Positions 1-9,515 are shown, counted from the stretch's first letter. The stretch is DNA of 64,000 nucleotides from Cryobacterium flavum (GCF_900103805.1 NZ_FNIB01000005.1:62001-126000); one strand, 5' to 3'. Numbers and translations are program-made. Notes: generated by a model not told the origin, from the sequence alone.

Positions 1-1531
1 AGGTGAGCTGGCCGTCGCGCAGCACCGGCCGGCCCGCGACGAAGACATCGTCGATGCCGGTGGCCAGCGCGAGCGGCGCTTCGTAGGTGGCATGATCGGC
101 CACCGCGGCCCCGTCGACGACAATGATGTCGGCGATCTGCCCGGGTGCCAACCGCCCGCGCTCACCGAGTTCGAAGGTGTCGACCGGCCGGGTGGCGAGG
201 TGCGCCACGGCCGCGGTCCAGGTGTAGAAGCCGTGTTCACGCACGAATTCGCGCAGGTAGCGGGCGAAGGTTCCGTGGGCTCGCGGATGCGGGTGCGCAC
301 CCACAAAGATGCCGTCCGACCCGCCGACGTGCCGCTCGTGCGAGAGGATGCGACCCAGCTCCTCGACCGGACGGGCGTAGCGCACAGCCATGATGGCGTT
401 CACTTCAAGCCGCGAGGCCAGGAGCAGGTCGAGCGCGAAGTCGATCGTGTCGACGCCTGCCCGCGCGGCTCCCTCAGCGATCGTGAGGCCGTGCGCCCAG
501 GCGTATTCGGGCGCCCGGATGTGGCCGAGGGTAATCATGGTGGGCCAGTCCGGCCCGAGACTTGGCTTCTGGTCGATCTGCGGGAACCACTCCCGGCGGA
601 GCGCCTCGCGCGCTTCGGGCCGGGCCAGCTCGAGCAGAATCTCGTGCACCGGGCGAATCGCCAATTCCGGCGGCAACAGCGGCATGGCCAGCAGCGTGCA
701 TCCGCGGGTATAGGGGTACGCGTCAAAAGTGGTGTCGATGCCGGCGCCCCGCAACCGATCCAGCAGGGGAAGGAGCGTGTCGGCTTCGGCGTGAAAGTGC
801 GAGATGTGGGTGCGCACCCCCGAGTGCCGGCTAATCGCGGCGATCTCGTCGACTCCGGCGGCCGAATTGGCCTCATAGCCGCCGCGCATATGGGTGACAT
901 ACACCGCGCCGACGGCCGCGACCGGCTCGCACAGGGCAGCCAGTTCGGCGGTGTCCGAGTAGATCCCCGGCACGTAGTCGAGCCCGCTCGACAGGCCGAT
1001 AGCGCCGTCACGCAGCCCCTCGGTGACGAGGTCGCGCATGCGGCCCAGCTGCTCCGGGGTGGCGGGCTCGGTACTGCGCGCCATCACCTCGTGCCGCACG
1101 GTTCCTGCCGGCACGAGGTAGGCCACGTTCAGCCGGGTGGTGTGATCGTAGGTGGCGAGCAGGTGGGCAACGCGCGGGCCCCGATAGGTCGGGTGCTCGC
1201 CGTTAATCGCGGCGAAGTACTCCGACGCGTAGGCGCCGTCTCCGGGCGCGTAGGAGATGCCGTCCTGGCCGCCGATGATGGTCGTCACGCCCTGGCGCAG
1301 CAGCGCGAGCTGCACCGCTGGATCGAAGACCTTGCCGTCGCCGTGCGAGTGAGCGTCGACGAAACCGGGCAGCAGGAGCCGGCCGGTGCAGTCCACATCT
1401 ATGTCTCCGGGCTCGGCCGGGACCTCGCCGACGGCTTCGATGCGGTCGCCGCGCATCGCGAGGTCGCCGCGGTACGGCTCCGTCGCGCTGCCGTCGACGA
1501 TCGTGCCGTTACGCAGCACCAGTCGGGTCAT
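1..1531 (-). CDS. N-acyl-D-amino-acid deacylase family amidohydrolase (3' end outside window)
   Basis: This is a cytoplasmic metal-dependent amidohydrolase that would remove an acyl group from an N-acyl-D-amino acid. The visible 510 codons begin MTRLVLRNGTIVDG, the beta-rich start typical of the family. They contain the metal-binding HxH in DAHSHGDG (about residues 59-66), later histidines in YVTHMRG and ISHFHAEA, and the catalytic Asp in GSDGIFVGAHPHPR, all in D-aminoacylase order. The ATG follows the ATPase stop by one base, so it is the last visible gene of the five-gene transporter operon. With an ammonia-lyase, KDG kinase and KDPG aldolase nearby, N-acetyl-D-glucosaminate is a reasonable substrate guess. 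The family call is firm; the substrate is inference. Confidence 0.88.
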   Translation of the reverse strand, partial: MTRLVLRNGTIVDGSATEPYRGDLAMRGDRIEAVGEVPAEPGDIDVDCTGRLLLPGFVDAHSHGDGKVFDPAVQLALLRQGVTTIIGGQDGISYAPGDGAYASEYFAAINGEHPTYRGPRVAHLLATYDHTTRLNVAYLVPAGTVRHEVMARSTEPATPEQLGRMRDLVTEGLRDGAIGLSSGLDYVPGIYSDTAELAALCEPVAAVGAVYVTHMRGGYEANSAAGVDEIAAISRHSGVRTHISHFHAEADTLLPLLDRLRGAGIDTTFDAYPYTRGCTLLAMPLLPPELAIRPVHEILLELARPEAREALRREWFPQIDQKPSLGPDWPTMITLGHIRAPEYAWAHGLTIAEGAARAGVDTIDFALDLLLASRLEVNAIMAVRYARPVEELGRILSHERHVGGSDGIFVGAHPHPRAHGTFARYLREFVREHGFYTWTAAVAHLATRPVDTFELGERGRLAPGQIADIIVVDGAAVADHATYEAPLALATGIDDVFVAGRPVLRDGQLT

Positions 1532-1532
1532 G

Positions 1533-2708
<1,176 letters not shown>

Positions 2709-2713
2709 CGGGG

Positions 2714-3550
2714 TCAGCCTTTCACAGAGCCGGCGGTGAGACCGGCGACGATCTTGCGTTGCATTAGAAGGAAAAAGATGGCTGCGGGAATCGTGAAGAC
2801 GATCGCCCCGCTGAAGACCATGTCGAGCGGCGTGGTGAATTCGCCGATGAAGGAGGCGAGCCCGGTGGAGGCGACCCAATTCGCGGTGTCGTGAATGAAG
2901 GTGGTCGCGAACAGGTATTCATTCCAGCCGTCGAAGAAGGTGATGACGGCTGCCGCCGCGAGGGAGGGCGCGATCAGCGGGATGAACATGACCTGCAGAA
3001 TCGTGAGGGCGTTGCAGCCGTCGACCCGCGCAGATTCTTCGATCTCGTAGGGCACCGTGTCCATCGCCGATTTCAGCAGGAACACCGCGACCGGCATGGC
3101 GAAGGCCGTGTTCACGAGCACGAGCCCGTAGAGCTCGTTGAGCAGCCCGAGGGTCATGAACATGGAATAGAGGGGAACGATGAGCAGGGCTTCGGGCAGC
3201 ATCTGGGTGGCGAAGAAGCCGAAGGTCATCAGGCCCTTGCCGACGAACTTGTAGCGGGAGAGCGCGTAGGCGGCCAGGCAGGCCAGCAGCAGACTCAGCA
3301 GTGTGGTTCCCCCGGCCACCAGGGCGGAGTTGCCGAGCCAGCGCAAAAAGGGCGAGTCGCTCACGAGCACCTGGAAGATGTTCAGCGTGCGGCTGAAGTC
3401 GGGGATTATGCGCTGGTTGTTGGAGTAGAGATCGCCGACCGGCGTCATGGCCGTGTTGATCATCCAGAACACGGGGAAGCCCGCGAGGATGACGAGCACG
3501 AGGGCGAGCAGGCTGCGCACCCCGATGCTGAGATTGCGCCTGCCGATCAT
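2714..3550 (-). CDS. CUT1 ABC transporter permease, MalG/LacG type
   Basis: This 278-residue integral membrane permease is the second of the pair. It has about six membrane segments, starting near residues 10-30. The cytoplasmic EAA loop that contacts the ATPase is visible in EESARVDGCNALTILQ, followed by FIPLIAPSLAAAA. Its ATG overlaps the stop of the MalF-type gene by four bases (ATGA), which indicates translational coupling. It works with the neighbouring MalF-type permease, the lipoprotein and the ATPase to import a sugar or sugar acid. Confidence 0.93.
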   Translation of the reverse strand: MIGRRNLSIGVRSLLALVLVILAGFPVFWMINTAMTPVGDLYSNNQRIIPDFSRTLNIFQVLVSDSPFLRWLGNSALVAGGTTLLSLLLACLAAYALSRYKFVGKGLMTFGFFATQMLPEALLIVPLYSMFMTLGLLNELYGLVLVNTAFAMPVAVFLLKSAMDTVPYEIEESARVDGCNALTILQVMFIPLIAPSLAAAAVITFFDGWNEYLFATTFIHDTANWVASTGLASFIGEFTTPLDMVFSGAIVFTIPAAIFFLLMQRKIVAGLTAGSVKG

Positions 3551-4470
3551 GATTCGATCCCGTTCGCTTTGGTCGCGCGTTGTTCGACGAAGAAGTAGAC
3601 GACGGTGACGATGAGCGAGAGCAGCAGCCCCAGCACGCCGGCCGCCGCGGCCAGTCCCAGGTTTCCGTTATTGAAGGCCTGGCGGTACACGTTAATGACG
3701 ATCGTCGTCGTCGCGTCGACCGGGCCTCCTCCGGTGAGCAGCCAGATGATCTCAAAGCGACGGAACGACCAGATCGTCATGAGCAGGGCGACGACGCGCA
3801 TGGTGGGCGCAATCTGCGGCAGGACGATCTGTTTGAAGGTGGTGAAGGCATCCGCCCCGTCGACCCGGGTGGCTTCGTAGAGTTCCTCGGGAACGGACTG
3901 CAGGGCAGCGAGCACGATGAGCATGACGAAGGGTGCGAGCTTCCAGACCGTGGCAATGACCACGGCCAGCATGCCGTAATTGGGGTCGATGAGCCAGCCG
4001 ACCTGACCGAGGCCGAGCCCCTGGGTGACGTCGCCGGCGATGCCGTTGGTGTCGTTGTAAATCCAGCGAAAGACCAGTGCGAGGGCAACGGTCGGCACAG
4101 CCCAGGGCAGCACCATGATGGTGCGGGCGATCGCGCGGCCGGGCAGAAACCCGTTGATGACGAGCGCAGAGGCCGTGCCGAGAACGAGGCAGCCGATCAC
4201 GGTCGCCACCGTGTAGATGAGCGTCGTGTAGACGCTCTTCATGAAGGCACCGCTCGTGATGAGAGCGGTGTAGTTGTCGAAGCCCACGTAAGAACCGGCC
4301 GAGGGGTTGAGCAGTTTGCTGTTCGTGAAGCTGAGGTTCACCCCGGTCAGCAGCGGGAACGCCGTGAAGAAGAGCAGGTAGAGCACGGCGAGGCCGATGA
4401 AGATGTAGGGCGCCGAGCGCACGCGTTTCTTGGTACGAGCGGGCCGCGCCTGGGGCATTACGGAGACCAT
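3547..4470 (-). CDS. CUT1 ABC transporter permease, MalF/UgpA type
   Basis: This is the 307-residue first permease. I chose the ATG at 4470 (MVSVMPQARPARTKKR) because a GAGGAGT ribosome site stands just upstream; a longer upstream reading lacks such a site. The basic N-terminus leads into a first membrane helix, and the EAA loop reads YEATRVDGADAFTTFKQIVLP. A 12-bp stem hairpin separates it from the binding-protein gene, a position where expression is often stepped down between binding protein and permeases. It ends in an ATGA overlap with the second permease. Confidence 0.93.
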   Translation of the reverse strand: MVSVMPQARPARTKKRVRSAPYIFIGLAVLYLLFFTAFPLLTGVNLSFTNSKLLNPSAGSYVGFDNYTALITSGAFMKSVYTTLIYTVATVIGCLVLGTASALVINGFLPGRAIARTIMVLPWAVPTVALALVFRWIYNDTNGIAGDVTQGLGLGQVGWLIDPNYGMLAVVIATVWKLAPFVMLIVLAALQSVPEELYEATRVDGADAFTTFKQIVLPQIAPTMRVVALLMTIWSFRRFEIIWLLTGGGPVDATTTIVINVYRQAFNNGNLGLAAAAGVLGLLLSLIVTVVYFFVEQRATKANGIES

Positions 4471-4502
4471 GCGACTCCTCGAAAAGTCGGGTGGAGAGCG
4501 AC

Positions 4503-4545
4503 CCTGCTCGGGTGCGGCGGCTAAAAGCCACCACACCCGAGCAGG
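4503..4545 (-). promoter_or_regulatory. Intra-operon hairpin between binding protein and permease genes
   Basis: A perfect 12-bp inverted repeat (CCTGCTCGGGTG at 4503-4514 and its complement at 4534-4545) lies between the binding-protein stop at 4551 and the permease start at 4470. In the transcribed minus-strand direction no run of T follows the stem. I read it as an mRNA-stabilising or partially terminating element that raises binding-protein dosage, not as the operon end. Confidence 0.7.
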
Positions 4546-4550
4546 CTGTT

Positions 4551-5807
4551 TTACTGGGTAAGTGCTTCAGCCTGTTTCTGGGCTTCGGCGAGCGCTTCTT
4601 CAGCGGAGATGCCCTCGGTGAGCACGCGTTCGATCTGCGTGAGCACGATCGTGCGAATGGCCGCGGTGTCGGCCTCGAATCCGGCGATGATGACGCTGCT
4701 GGCGTCGTTGACCTGCTCGTGGAACGCGGCAACCCAGGGGTTGGCGCCCAGCAGTTCGTCGGAGGCGGCAACCTCGGTGGCGATGGCCGACGGGAAGAGC
4801 GTATCGGCGAGGCCCTGCTGGGCGTCGTCGGTGAGCATCCACTTGATAAAGTCTTTGGCCGCTTCCTTGTTCTTGGAGTTGGCGTTGACACCGATGGAGA
4901 AGCCGGCGTAGGCCGAGCCGCCCTCGGGGAAGGGCAGCACGGCGGAACCGATCTTGTCGGCCGGAACCGCGTCGCCGACCAGGGTCATGACGGCCGAGGA
5001 GTTGTCGATGGCCATTCCCAGTTCGCCGGCTGCGAAAGCCGAGCGGTAGGTGGAGGCGTCCTGGCCCTTGCCGAAGCCCGGGGAGTCGTAGACCGACTTG
5101 AAGGCCTCGACCGCTTCGATGTTCTCGTCGGAGTCGATGGTGAGCTTCTCACCGTCTGACCACTCGCCGCCGTAGCCGAATTCCCAGTTGGACTGGTCGG
5201 TCCACCACGGGGTTTCCTCGTTCATCTGGTGGCGAACCGAGAAGCCGGTCTTGCCGGTGGTTTCGGTGATTGTGGCGGCAGCGGTGATCAGTTCGTCGAC
5301 GGTGGTGGGCGCTTCGACACCGGCAGCGGCGAGGATGTCGGTGTTCCAGAACAGGGAGTAGGGAACGACCTCCCAGACCAGGCCGAGCTGGCTGCCATCG
5401 ACGACGTAGTTGTCGTTGATGTTGCGCAACTCGGTTGCTTCGCTGACGACATCGTCGAGCGGTTCGAGCAGGCCGGCATCGGCCAGCTGGGGAAAGTAGG
5501 CGTCGGGGATGACGAACACGTCGGGGCCAGCGCCGGCGCCGAACTGCGTGCTCAGAGTCTTCTCGTAGTCGGCGCGAGCGATCTCGACCTTTTCGAGCGT
5601 CACATCGGGGTTGTCGGCCGTGTAGCCGTTGATCGTGTCGAACAGTGCGTCACCGCGGGTGGGCTCCAGAAACTGCCAGGTGGCCACGGATAACGTGCCA
5701 GCGGCCGCGGCAGTGTTGGCGGCTTCATCGCCACCGCCTGCACAGCCCGAGAGTGCGAGTGCGGCGACCGCTATGACGGCGACCGGGACTGTCTTTTGAA
5801 CTTTCAC
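4551..5807 (-). CDS. Extracellular solute-binding lipoprotein, ABC family 1
   Basis: This 418-residue exported lipoprotein is the substrate receptor of the transporter. The N-terminus has a short basic start, a hydrophobic stretch and the lipobox LSGC (Cys near residue 22). The body resembles family 1 sugar-binding proteins, with GAGPDVFVIPDAYF near residues 90-105 and the late segment AAKDFIKWML. The start codon is GTG at 5807 with AGGAGG four bases upstream (5812-5817). It is the first gene of the operon and follows a control region containing TGTTGCA motifs. The ligand cannot be read from the sequence; a sugar or sugar acid is expected. Confidence 0.93.
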   Translation of the reverse strand: MKVQKTVPVAVIAVAALALSGCAGGGDEAANTAAAAGTLSVATWQFLEPTRGDALFDTINGYTADNPDVTLEKVEIARADYEKTLSTQFGAGAGPDVFVIPDAYFPQLADAGLLEPLDDVVSEATELRNINDNYVVDGSQLGLVWEVVPYSLFWNTDILAAAGVEAPTTVDELITAAATITETTGKTGFSVRHQMNEETPWWTDQSNWEFGYGGEWSDGEKLTIDSDENIEAVEAFKSVYDSPGFGKGQDASTYRSAFAAGELGMAIDNSSAVMTLVGDAVPADKIGSAVLPFPEGGSAYAGFSIGVNANSKNKEAAKDFIKWMLTDDAQQGLADTLFPSAIATEVAASDELLGANPWVAAFHEQVNDASSVIIAGFEADTAAIRTIVLTQIERVLTEGISAEEALAEAQKQAEALTQ

Positions 5808-5839
5808 GTTTCCTCCTAGTGCAAATGACGCTTGTGCAT

Positions 5840-5957
5840 ATGTTGCAACGCATGTTGCAGATGATGTGAATTCAGTATTGTGCAGCCCGAAGTCGGGCGG
5901 AAGAGCGGCATGTTGCGGGTTTGTAACATTTGCACGCCATTGTGCGTATATTGCACA
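5840..5957. promoter_or_regulatory. Operator-like TGTTGCA cluster upstream of transporter operon
   Basis: The gap between the binding-protein start and the end of the ammonia-lyase gene is AT-richer than its neighbours. It holds TGTTGCA at 5841-5847 and 5853-5859. These form the inverted repeat TGCAAC-gcat-GTTGCA at 5844-5859. A degenerate pair TGTTGC/GTAACA lies near 5910-5930. The same heptamer pair occurs in the divergent promoter at 7332-7358, so one regulator may control both operons. No regulator gene lies in the window next to them. Confidence 0.6.
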
Positions 5958-5961
5958 CTAT

Positions 5962-7263
5962 TTAGAAGTAGGTGCGAACCAGACCCACCACGAGGTCGGA
6001 CTCCCAGTTCTGCACGACGGGGATACAGCGCCACTTGTCGAACGCGGTGCACGGGTGCGACAACCCGAGCGTCACGACCGAGCCGATCGCGAGCTCCTGC
6101 GCCGGGGCCAGCCGCAGAAAACTGTGCTGGTCATTCATCGCGCTGACCGAGGCCCCGGTCAGCGGCGTTGCGGCCGCGCCGAGGTCGATCGCGCTGGTCT
6201 GGGGAATGGGAAGCCCCTCGTCGTAGGGAAAGTCGCGCTTGCCAGCGTCGAGCAGGGCGAGCTGCGGTTCCGGGCGCGACAGCACCCGGGCGAGGCCGCG
6301 CATGGCCGGTCGCAGCACGTGCGCCGGGTCGGCGTCGCCCAGCCGCGACGCGTCGAGCGGGGAGATTCCCCGATAGAAGCCGTCATCGTGGGTGAGATAG
6401 GCACCGGAGCGCAGCACATAGCGAGTGTTCGGCACGGGGTTGTCGATGGGGCCGAAGACTTCATCGACGAGGTCAAAGTAGGCGCTACCGCCGGCCGTGA
6501 GAATGACCTCCTGGTCGTCATAGTCATCGGCCAGGCTCGTGTGCAGTTCGAGCATTGCTTCGAGATAGTCGCGCACCGCGGCGAGTCCCTGCTCGTTGCG
6601 GTCATGGGCAAGACAGCCCTCGTAACCCGCAACGCCGGCCAGACGCAGCACCGACGACCGACGGATGCGTTCAGCTACGCCCCGCGCGTCGGCCAGCGTG
6701 CGCGCCCCCGTGCGTCCGCCGTCGGCGCCAAGCTCAACGCAGACATTGATCGGTCGTGCGATTTCGACGCCGTCGAGCGCGCGCTCCATGACCTCGACGG
6801 TGTCGACGGAGTCTGCCCAGCAGCTGAACGAGAAGCTCGGGTCGGCGAGCTGGGCGGCCACGAAACGCAAGGCGCGGGCATCCGTCAGCGCGTTGGCGAG
6901 CATGATCGATTCGAAGCCGAAGTCGCGGGCCACTCGCACCTGGCCGGCCGTGGCGAGGGTGATGCCGAAGGAGCCGGTGTCGATCTGGCGCCGCCAGAGG
7001 TCGGGTGCCATGGTGGTCTTGCCGTGGGGCATGAGCGAGAAGCCGTGGCGCGCAGTCCAGTCGGCCATGACGCCGAGGTTGTGGGCAAGGGCGTCGTCGC
7101 TGAGCACGAGGAGCGGGGTCCAGAACTCGGACAGCGTCGGGCGTGTGGCCAGGAACTGTTCTACGGTGAGGCCGGCCGCGCGAGCCGGGAGGCCCTTATC
7201 GCGGGGCGACAGCTGGTTGTTGTCTACTCTGATTTCTGCACCGTACCGATCGAATTGTTGCAT
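5962..7263 (-). CDS. PLP-dependent D-serine/D-threonine ammonia-lyase family enzyme (possible D-glucosaminate dehydratase)
   Basis: This 433-residue fold-type III PLP enzyme has an alanine-racemase-like barrel and a C-terminal metal-binding domain. The PLP lysine is in PHGKTTMAP (K82), and the late HPCTAFDKW segment supplies the His and Cys zinc ligands seen in eukaryotic-type D-serine dehydratases. Relatives deaminate D-serine, D-threonine or D-glucosaminate. The flanking deacylase, KDG kinase and KDPG aldolase favour D-glucosaminate to KDG plus ammonia, which is inference. Start uncertain: ATG 7263 is used; an in-frame GTG (7272) and TTG (7284) lie just upstream and no clear ribosome site distinguishes them. 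It is divergent from the kinase operon. Confidence 0.85.
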   Translation of the reverse strand: MQQFDRYGAEIRVDNNQLSPRDKGLPARAAGLTVEQFLATRPTLSEFWTPLLVLSDDALAHNLGVMADWTARHGFSLMPHGKTTMAPDLWRRQIDTGSFGITLATAGQVRVARDFGFESIMLANALTDARALRFVAAQLADPSFSFSCWADSVDTVEVMERALDGVEIARPINVCVELGADGGRTGARTLADARGVAERIRRSSVLRLAGVAGYEGCLAHDRNEQGLAAVRDYLEAMLELHTSLADDYDDQEVILTAGGSAYFDLVDEVFGPIDNPVPNTRYVLRSGAYLTHDDGFYRGISPLDASRLGDADPAHVLRPAMRGLARVLSRPEPQLALLDAGKRDFPYDEGLPIPQTSAIDLGAAATPLTGASVSAMNDQHSFLRLAPAQELAIGSVVTLGLSHPCTAFDKWRCIPVVQNWESDLVVGLVRTYF

Positions 7264-7331
7264 GTCGTGCACATGCAGTTGCAATTTCTGTTATCGATTA
7301 TCTAATCAGAAGCGTCGCCGACTTGCGAGCA

Positions 7332-7358
7332 TGTTGCAGTATTTGCAACAGTGTTGCA
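7332..7358. promoter_or_regulatory. Divergent operator TGTTGCA-N5-TGCAACA plus a third half-site
   Basis: The perfect inverted repeat TGTTGCA (7332-7338), spacer GTATT, TGCAACA (7344-7350) is followed by another TGTTGCA at 7352-7358. It lies between the divergent ammonia-lyase and kinase genes, 31 bases before the kinase ATG, where a repressor would block both promoters. The motif matches the cluster before the transporter operon. Confidence 0.65.
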
Positions 7359-7388
7359 ATATATGCTCAGATAGTCAACTATGGAGCC

Positions 7389-8270
7389 ATGAGCCAGACT
7401 GTGATCACCATTGGCGAGACCATGGTGCTCGTCACGCCCGTTGAGGCCGAGCCGTTGGAGACCGCGAGCGCGTTTCGCCTCGATGTCGGCGGTGCCGAGT
7501 CGAACGTGGCGTCACACCTGTGCAATCTGGGCACCCCCACCGCGTGGGTGAGCCAGCTCGGCGACGACGCCCTCGGGCGGCGGGTCGAACGGCTGCTGCG
7601 TGAACGCCAGGTCGACACCGGCTGGGTGCGCCGGGTCGCGTCAGCGCCCACGGGCGCGTATTTCAAGGACCCCGGTAACGGCGTGCAATACTTTCGCGCC
7701 GGCTCTGCGGCGTCACTCATGAATGCTGTGACTGTCGCTGAGGTTCCGCTCGAAAGCGCTCGGCTCGTGCACCTGTCCGGCATTACCGAGGCACTGTCGG
7801 CGAGCTGTGCCGAGCTGGTTGCCACCGTCATCGCTCGGGTTGCCGCCGCGCCAACGCTGCTGAGCTTCGACGTGAACTATCGCGGCGCCCTGTGGAGCGT
7901 GACTGATGCTGCTCCCGCGCTCGCACACTCAGCCGGCGGCGCCGACATTGTTTTCGTGGGCCTCGACGAAGCTCACACCCTCTGGGACACGCGCACTCCC
8001 GACGACGTTCGGACAAAGTTGGCCCACGTGCCGTACCTGATCGTGAAAGACGGTGACGTCGGCGCGACCGAGTACTCCCCCGCGGGAACCGTGTTCGTTC
8101 CGGCTACTCCGACGGCCGTCGTCGAGGCGGTCGGGGCCGGTGACGCCTTCGCCGCCGGGTACCTGCACGCCTTCTTACAGGGCCAGGGCAGCGCCGAGCG
8201 CCTGCAGGCCGGGCATGACCGTGCCGTGCTGGTTTTGCAATCGACGAGTGACTTTCTGCACATCCACTGA
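7389..8270 (+). CDS. PfkB-family sugar kinase, probable 2-keto-3-deoxygluconate kinase
   Basis: This 293-residue ribokinase/PfkB protein would phosphorylate KDG to KDPG. The N-terminal GETMVLVTP and GGAESNVASHL segments match KDG kinases, and the C-terminal signature VEAVGAGDAFAAGYL carries the catalytic Asp. The ATG at 7389 follows a GGAG at 7383-7386, a short spacing. It is the first gene of a plus-strand operon with the KDPG-type aldolase and a rhodanese. KDG specificity is suggested by the aldolase neighbour, but other 2-keto-3-deoxy sugar acids are possible. Confidence 0.85.
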   Translation: MSQTVITIGETMVLVTPVEAEPLETASAFRLDVGGAESNVASHLCNLGTPTAWVSQLGDDALGRRVERLLRERQVDTGWVRRVASAPTGAYFKDPGNGVQYFRAGSAASLMNAVTVAEVPLESARLVHLSGITEALSASCAELVATVIARVAAAPTLLSFDVNYRGALWSVTDAAPALAHSAGGADIVFVGLDEAHTLWDTRTPDDVRTKLAHVPYLIVKDGDVGATEYSPAGTVFVPATPTAVVEAVGAGDAFAAGYLHAFLQGQGSAERLQAGHDRAVLVLQSTSDFLHIH

Positions 8271-8289
8271 CCGCTTTTGAGAGGCACAC

Positions 8290-8901
8290 ATGACCGCACT
8301 ATCGAATGAATCGCTCAGCCCCCTGCTCGACGGCCAGCCGTTGATGGCCATCCTGCGCGGCTTCGGCGTTGCGCGCAGCCTGGAGTTGGCACGCCAGGCC
8401 TGGGATCTCGGCATCGACTGCGTCGAGCTGCCGATTCAGTCCAGCCGCGACATCGACGCGCTTCGCGCCGTGGTGGCGGCCGGGGCAGACCGCGGCAAAT
8501 CGGTCGGGGCCGGAACCGTCGTGACGCTCGAACATGTGCGCCAGGCCCACGAAGCTGGGGCTGCCTTCACGGTGAGCCCCGGCTACGACCCGGTTATCGT
8601 GCGTGCCTCGTTCGATGCCGGCATGCCGCCCCTGCCGGGCGTGGCCACCGCTTCGGAGGTGCAGGCCGCCCTCGCCTCTGGCCTGACCTGGCTCAAGGCT
8701 TTTCCGGCCAGCCTGCTCGGGCCGACCTGGTTCACCGCCATGGCCGGTCCGTTTCCGCAAGCCAAATTCGTAGCGACCGGCGGCATGGACGCCGCAAACG
8801 CGTCATTCTTTCTCGCCAACGGCGTGCGCACCGTGGCCGTGGGCTCGGCCCTCGGCGACCCAGCCCAGCTGGAGCTGCTCGCCGCCATCGCCCATGCTTG
8901 A
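8290..8901 (+). CDS. KDPG/KHG-type class I aldolase
   Basis: This 203-residue aldolase would cleave KDPG to pyruvate and glyceraldehyde-3-phosphate. The Schiff-base lysine is K136 in GLTWLKAFPA, the general acid/base is E46 in DCVELPIQS, and the VGAGTV and PGVATASE segments match the Eda family. A GAGG ribosome site precedes the ATG. The gene starts 19 bases after the kinase and its 3' end overlaps the rhodanese start by 8 bases, so the three genes are one operon. Some relatives act on 6-phospho-KDGal or 4-hydroxy-2-oxoglutarate. Confidence 0.9.
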   Translation: MTALSNESLSPLLDGQPLMAILRGFGVARSLELARQAWDLGIDCVELPIQSSRDIDALRAVVAAGADRGKSVGAGTVVTLEHVRQAHEAGAAFTVSPGYDPVIVRASFDAGMPPLPGVATASEVQAALASGLTWLKAFPASLLGPTWFTAMAGPFPQAKFVATGGMDAANASFFLANGVRTVAVGSALGDPAQLELLAAIAHA

Positions 8902-9268
8902 CTACCTGCAGGCCAAGCTCGCCTACGAGGTGGACGTGCTCGATGCCGCCGCGGGGCTGGACTCGGGGGAATTCATTCTCGTGGACACGCGCATGCGGGC
9001 ATCGTGGGACCACGGGCATGCCCTGGGCGCGATTCGCCTGCGGGATGACATTCCGGCGGGGCGCACCGTGGTCGTCTACGGCTGGGGTCCGGGCTGTAAC
9101 GGCGCCACCAGAGCGGCCGTTGCGCTCATCGCGCAGGGCCATTCGGTGCGGGAAATGATCGGTGGCTTCGAGTACTGGTACCGTTCAGGCCTCGCCGTCG
9201 AAACCGCCACCGGCATCGTGCGTCCGCCGGTGGATCCGCTGGTCGGGGCCTCGGGCGAGTCGCTCTAA
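8894..9268 (+). CDS. Single-domain rhodanese-like protein
   Basis: This 124-residue rhodanese-fold protein has the active-site loop WGPGCNGATRAA with a catalytic Cys near residue 75, followed by MIGGFEYWYRSG, common in single-domain sulfurtransferases. It overlaps the aldolase gene by 8 bases, so it is co-translated with sugar-acid catabolism. Its role there is unknown. Sulfur transfer, cyanide detoxification or a non-catalytic binding role are all possible. Confidence 0.82.
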   Translation: MLDYLQAKLAYEVDVLDAAAGLDSGEFILVDTRMRASWDHGHALGAIRLRDDIPAGRTVVVYGWGPGCNGATRAAVALIAQGHSVREMIGGFEYWYRSGLAVETATGIVRPPVDPLVGASGESL

Positions 9269-9283
9269 CTTTCGGGCTTGGAA

Positions 9284-9445
9284 GTGACGAACGGCGGCGG
9301 GAGGGGCCGCTCCGAGATCAGCCCTCTGGCTGAGACCAGCTTTGTGGGGGCACCGCTCGGGTTTGCCGTACTACTGCTGATTCTGGCCGGGGCCGCGGTG
9401 GTCGTGAGCCGTCGCCGGAACGTTGCGTGGGGCATCCGCTTGTAG
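9284..9445 (+). pseudogene. Orphan sorting-signal tail (LAETS) remnant or tiny membrane protein
   Basis: The frame directly after the rhodanese stop encodes a 53-residue peptide if read from GTG 9284. It contains PLAETSFVGAP, about 18 hydrophobic residues and a VSRRR end. This is the layout of a sortase-type LAxTG tail, with G changed to S and with no surface domain in front. I favour a fragment of a lost surface-protein gene. A real small membrane protein is the alternative. Confidence 0.45.
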
Positions 9446-9456
9446 CAACTGACAAA

Positions 9457-9494
9457 GCGGCCGTCACCACGTTGTATCAACGGGTGGCGGCCGC
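9457..9494. terminator. Bidirectional terminator hairpin
   Basis: GCGGCCGTCACCAC (9457-9470) pairs with GGGTGGCGGCCGC (9482-9494) with few mismatches. It has short T-rich flanks on both strands. It lies between the plus-strand rhodanese operon and the convergent adenine deaminase gene. Confidence 0.65.
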
Positions 9495-9515
9495 CTTATT
9501 GCGGGCTCGGCGGGG

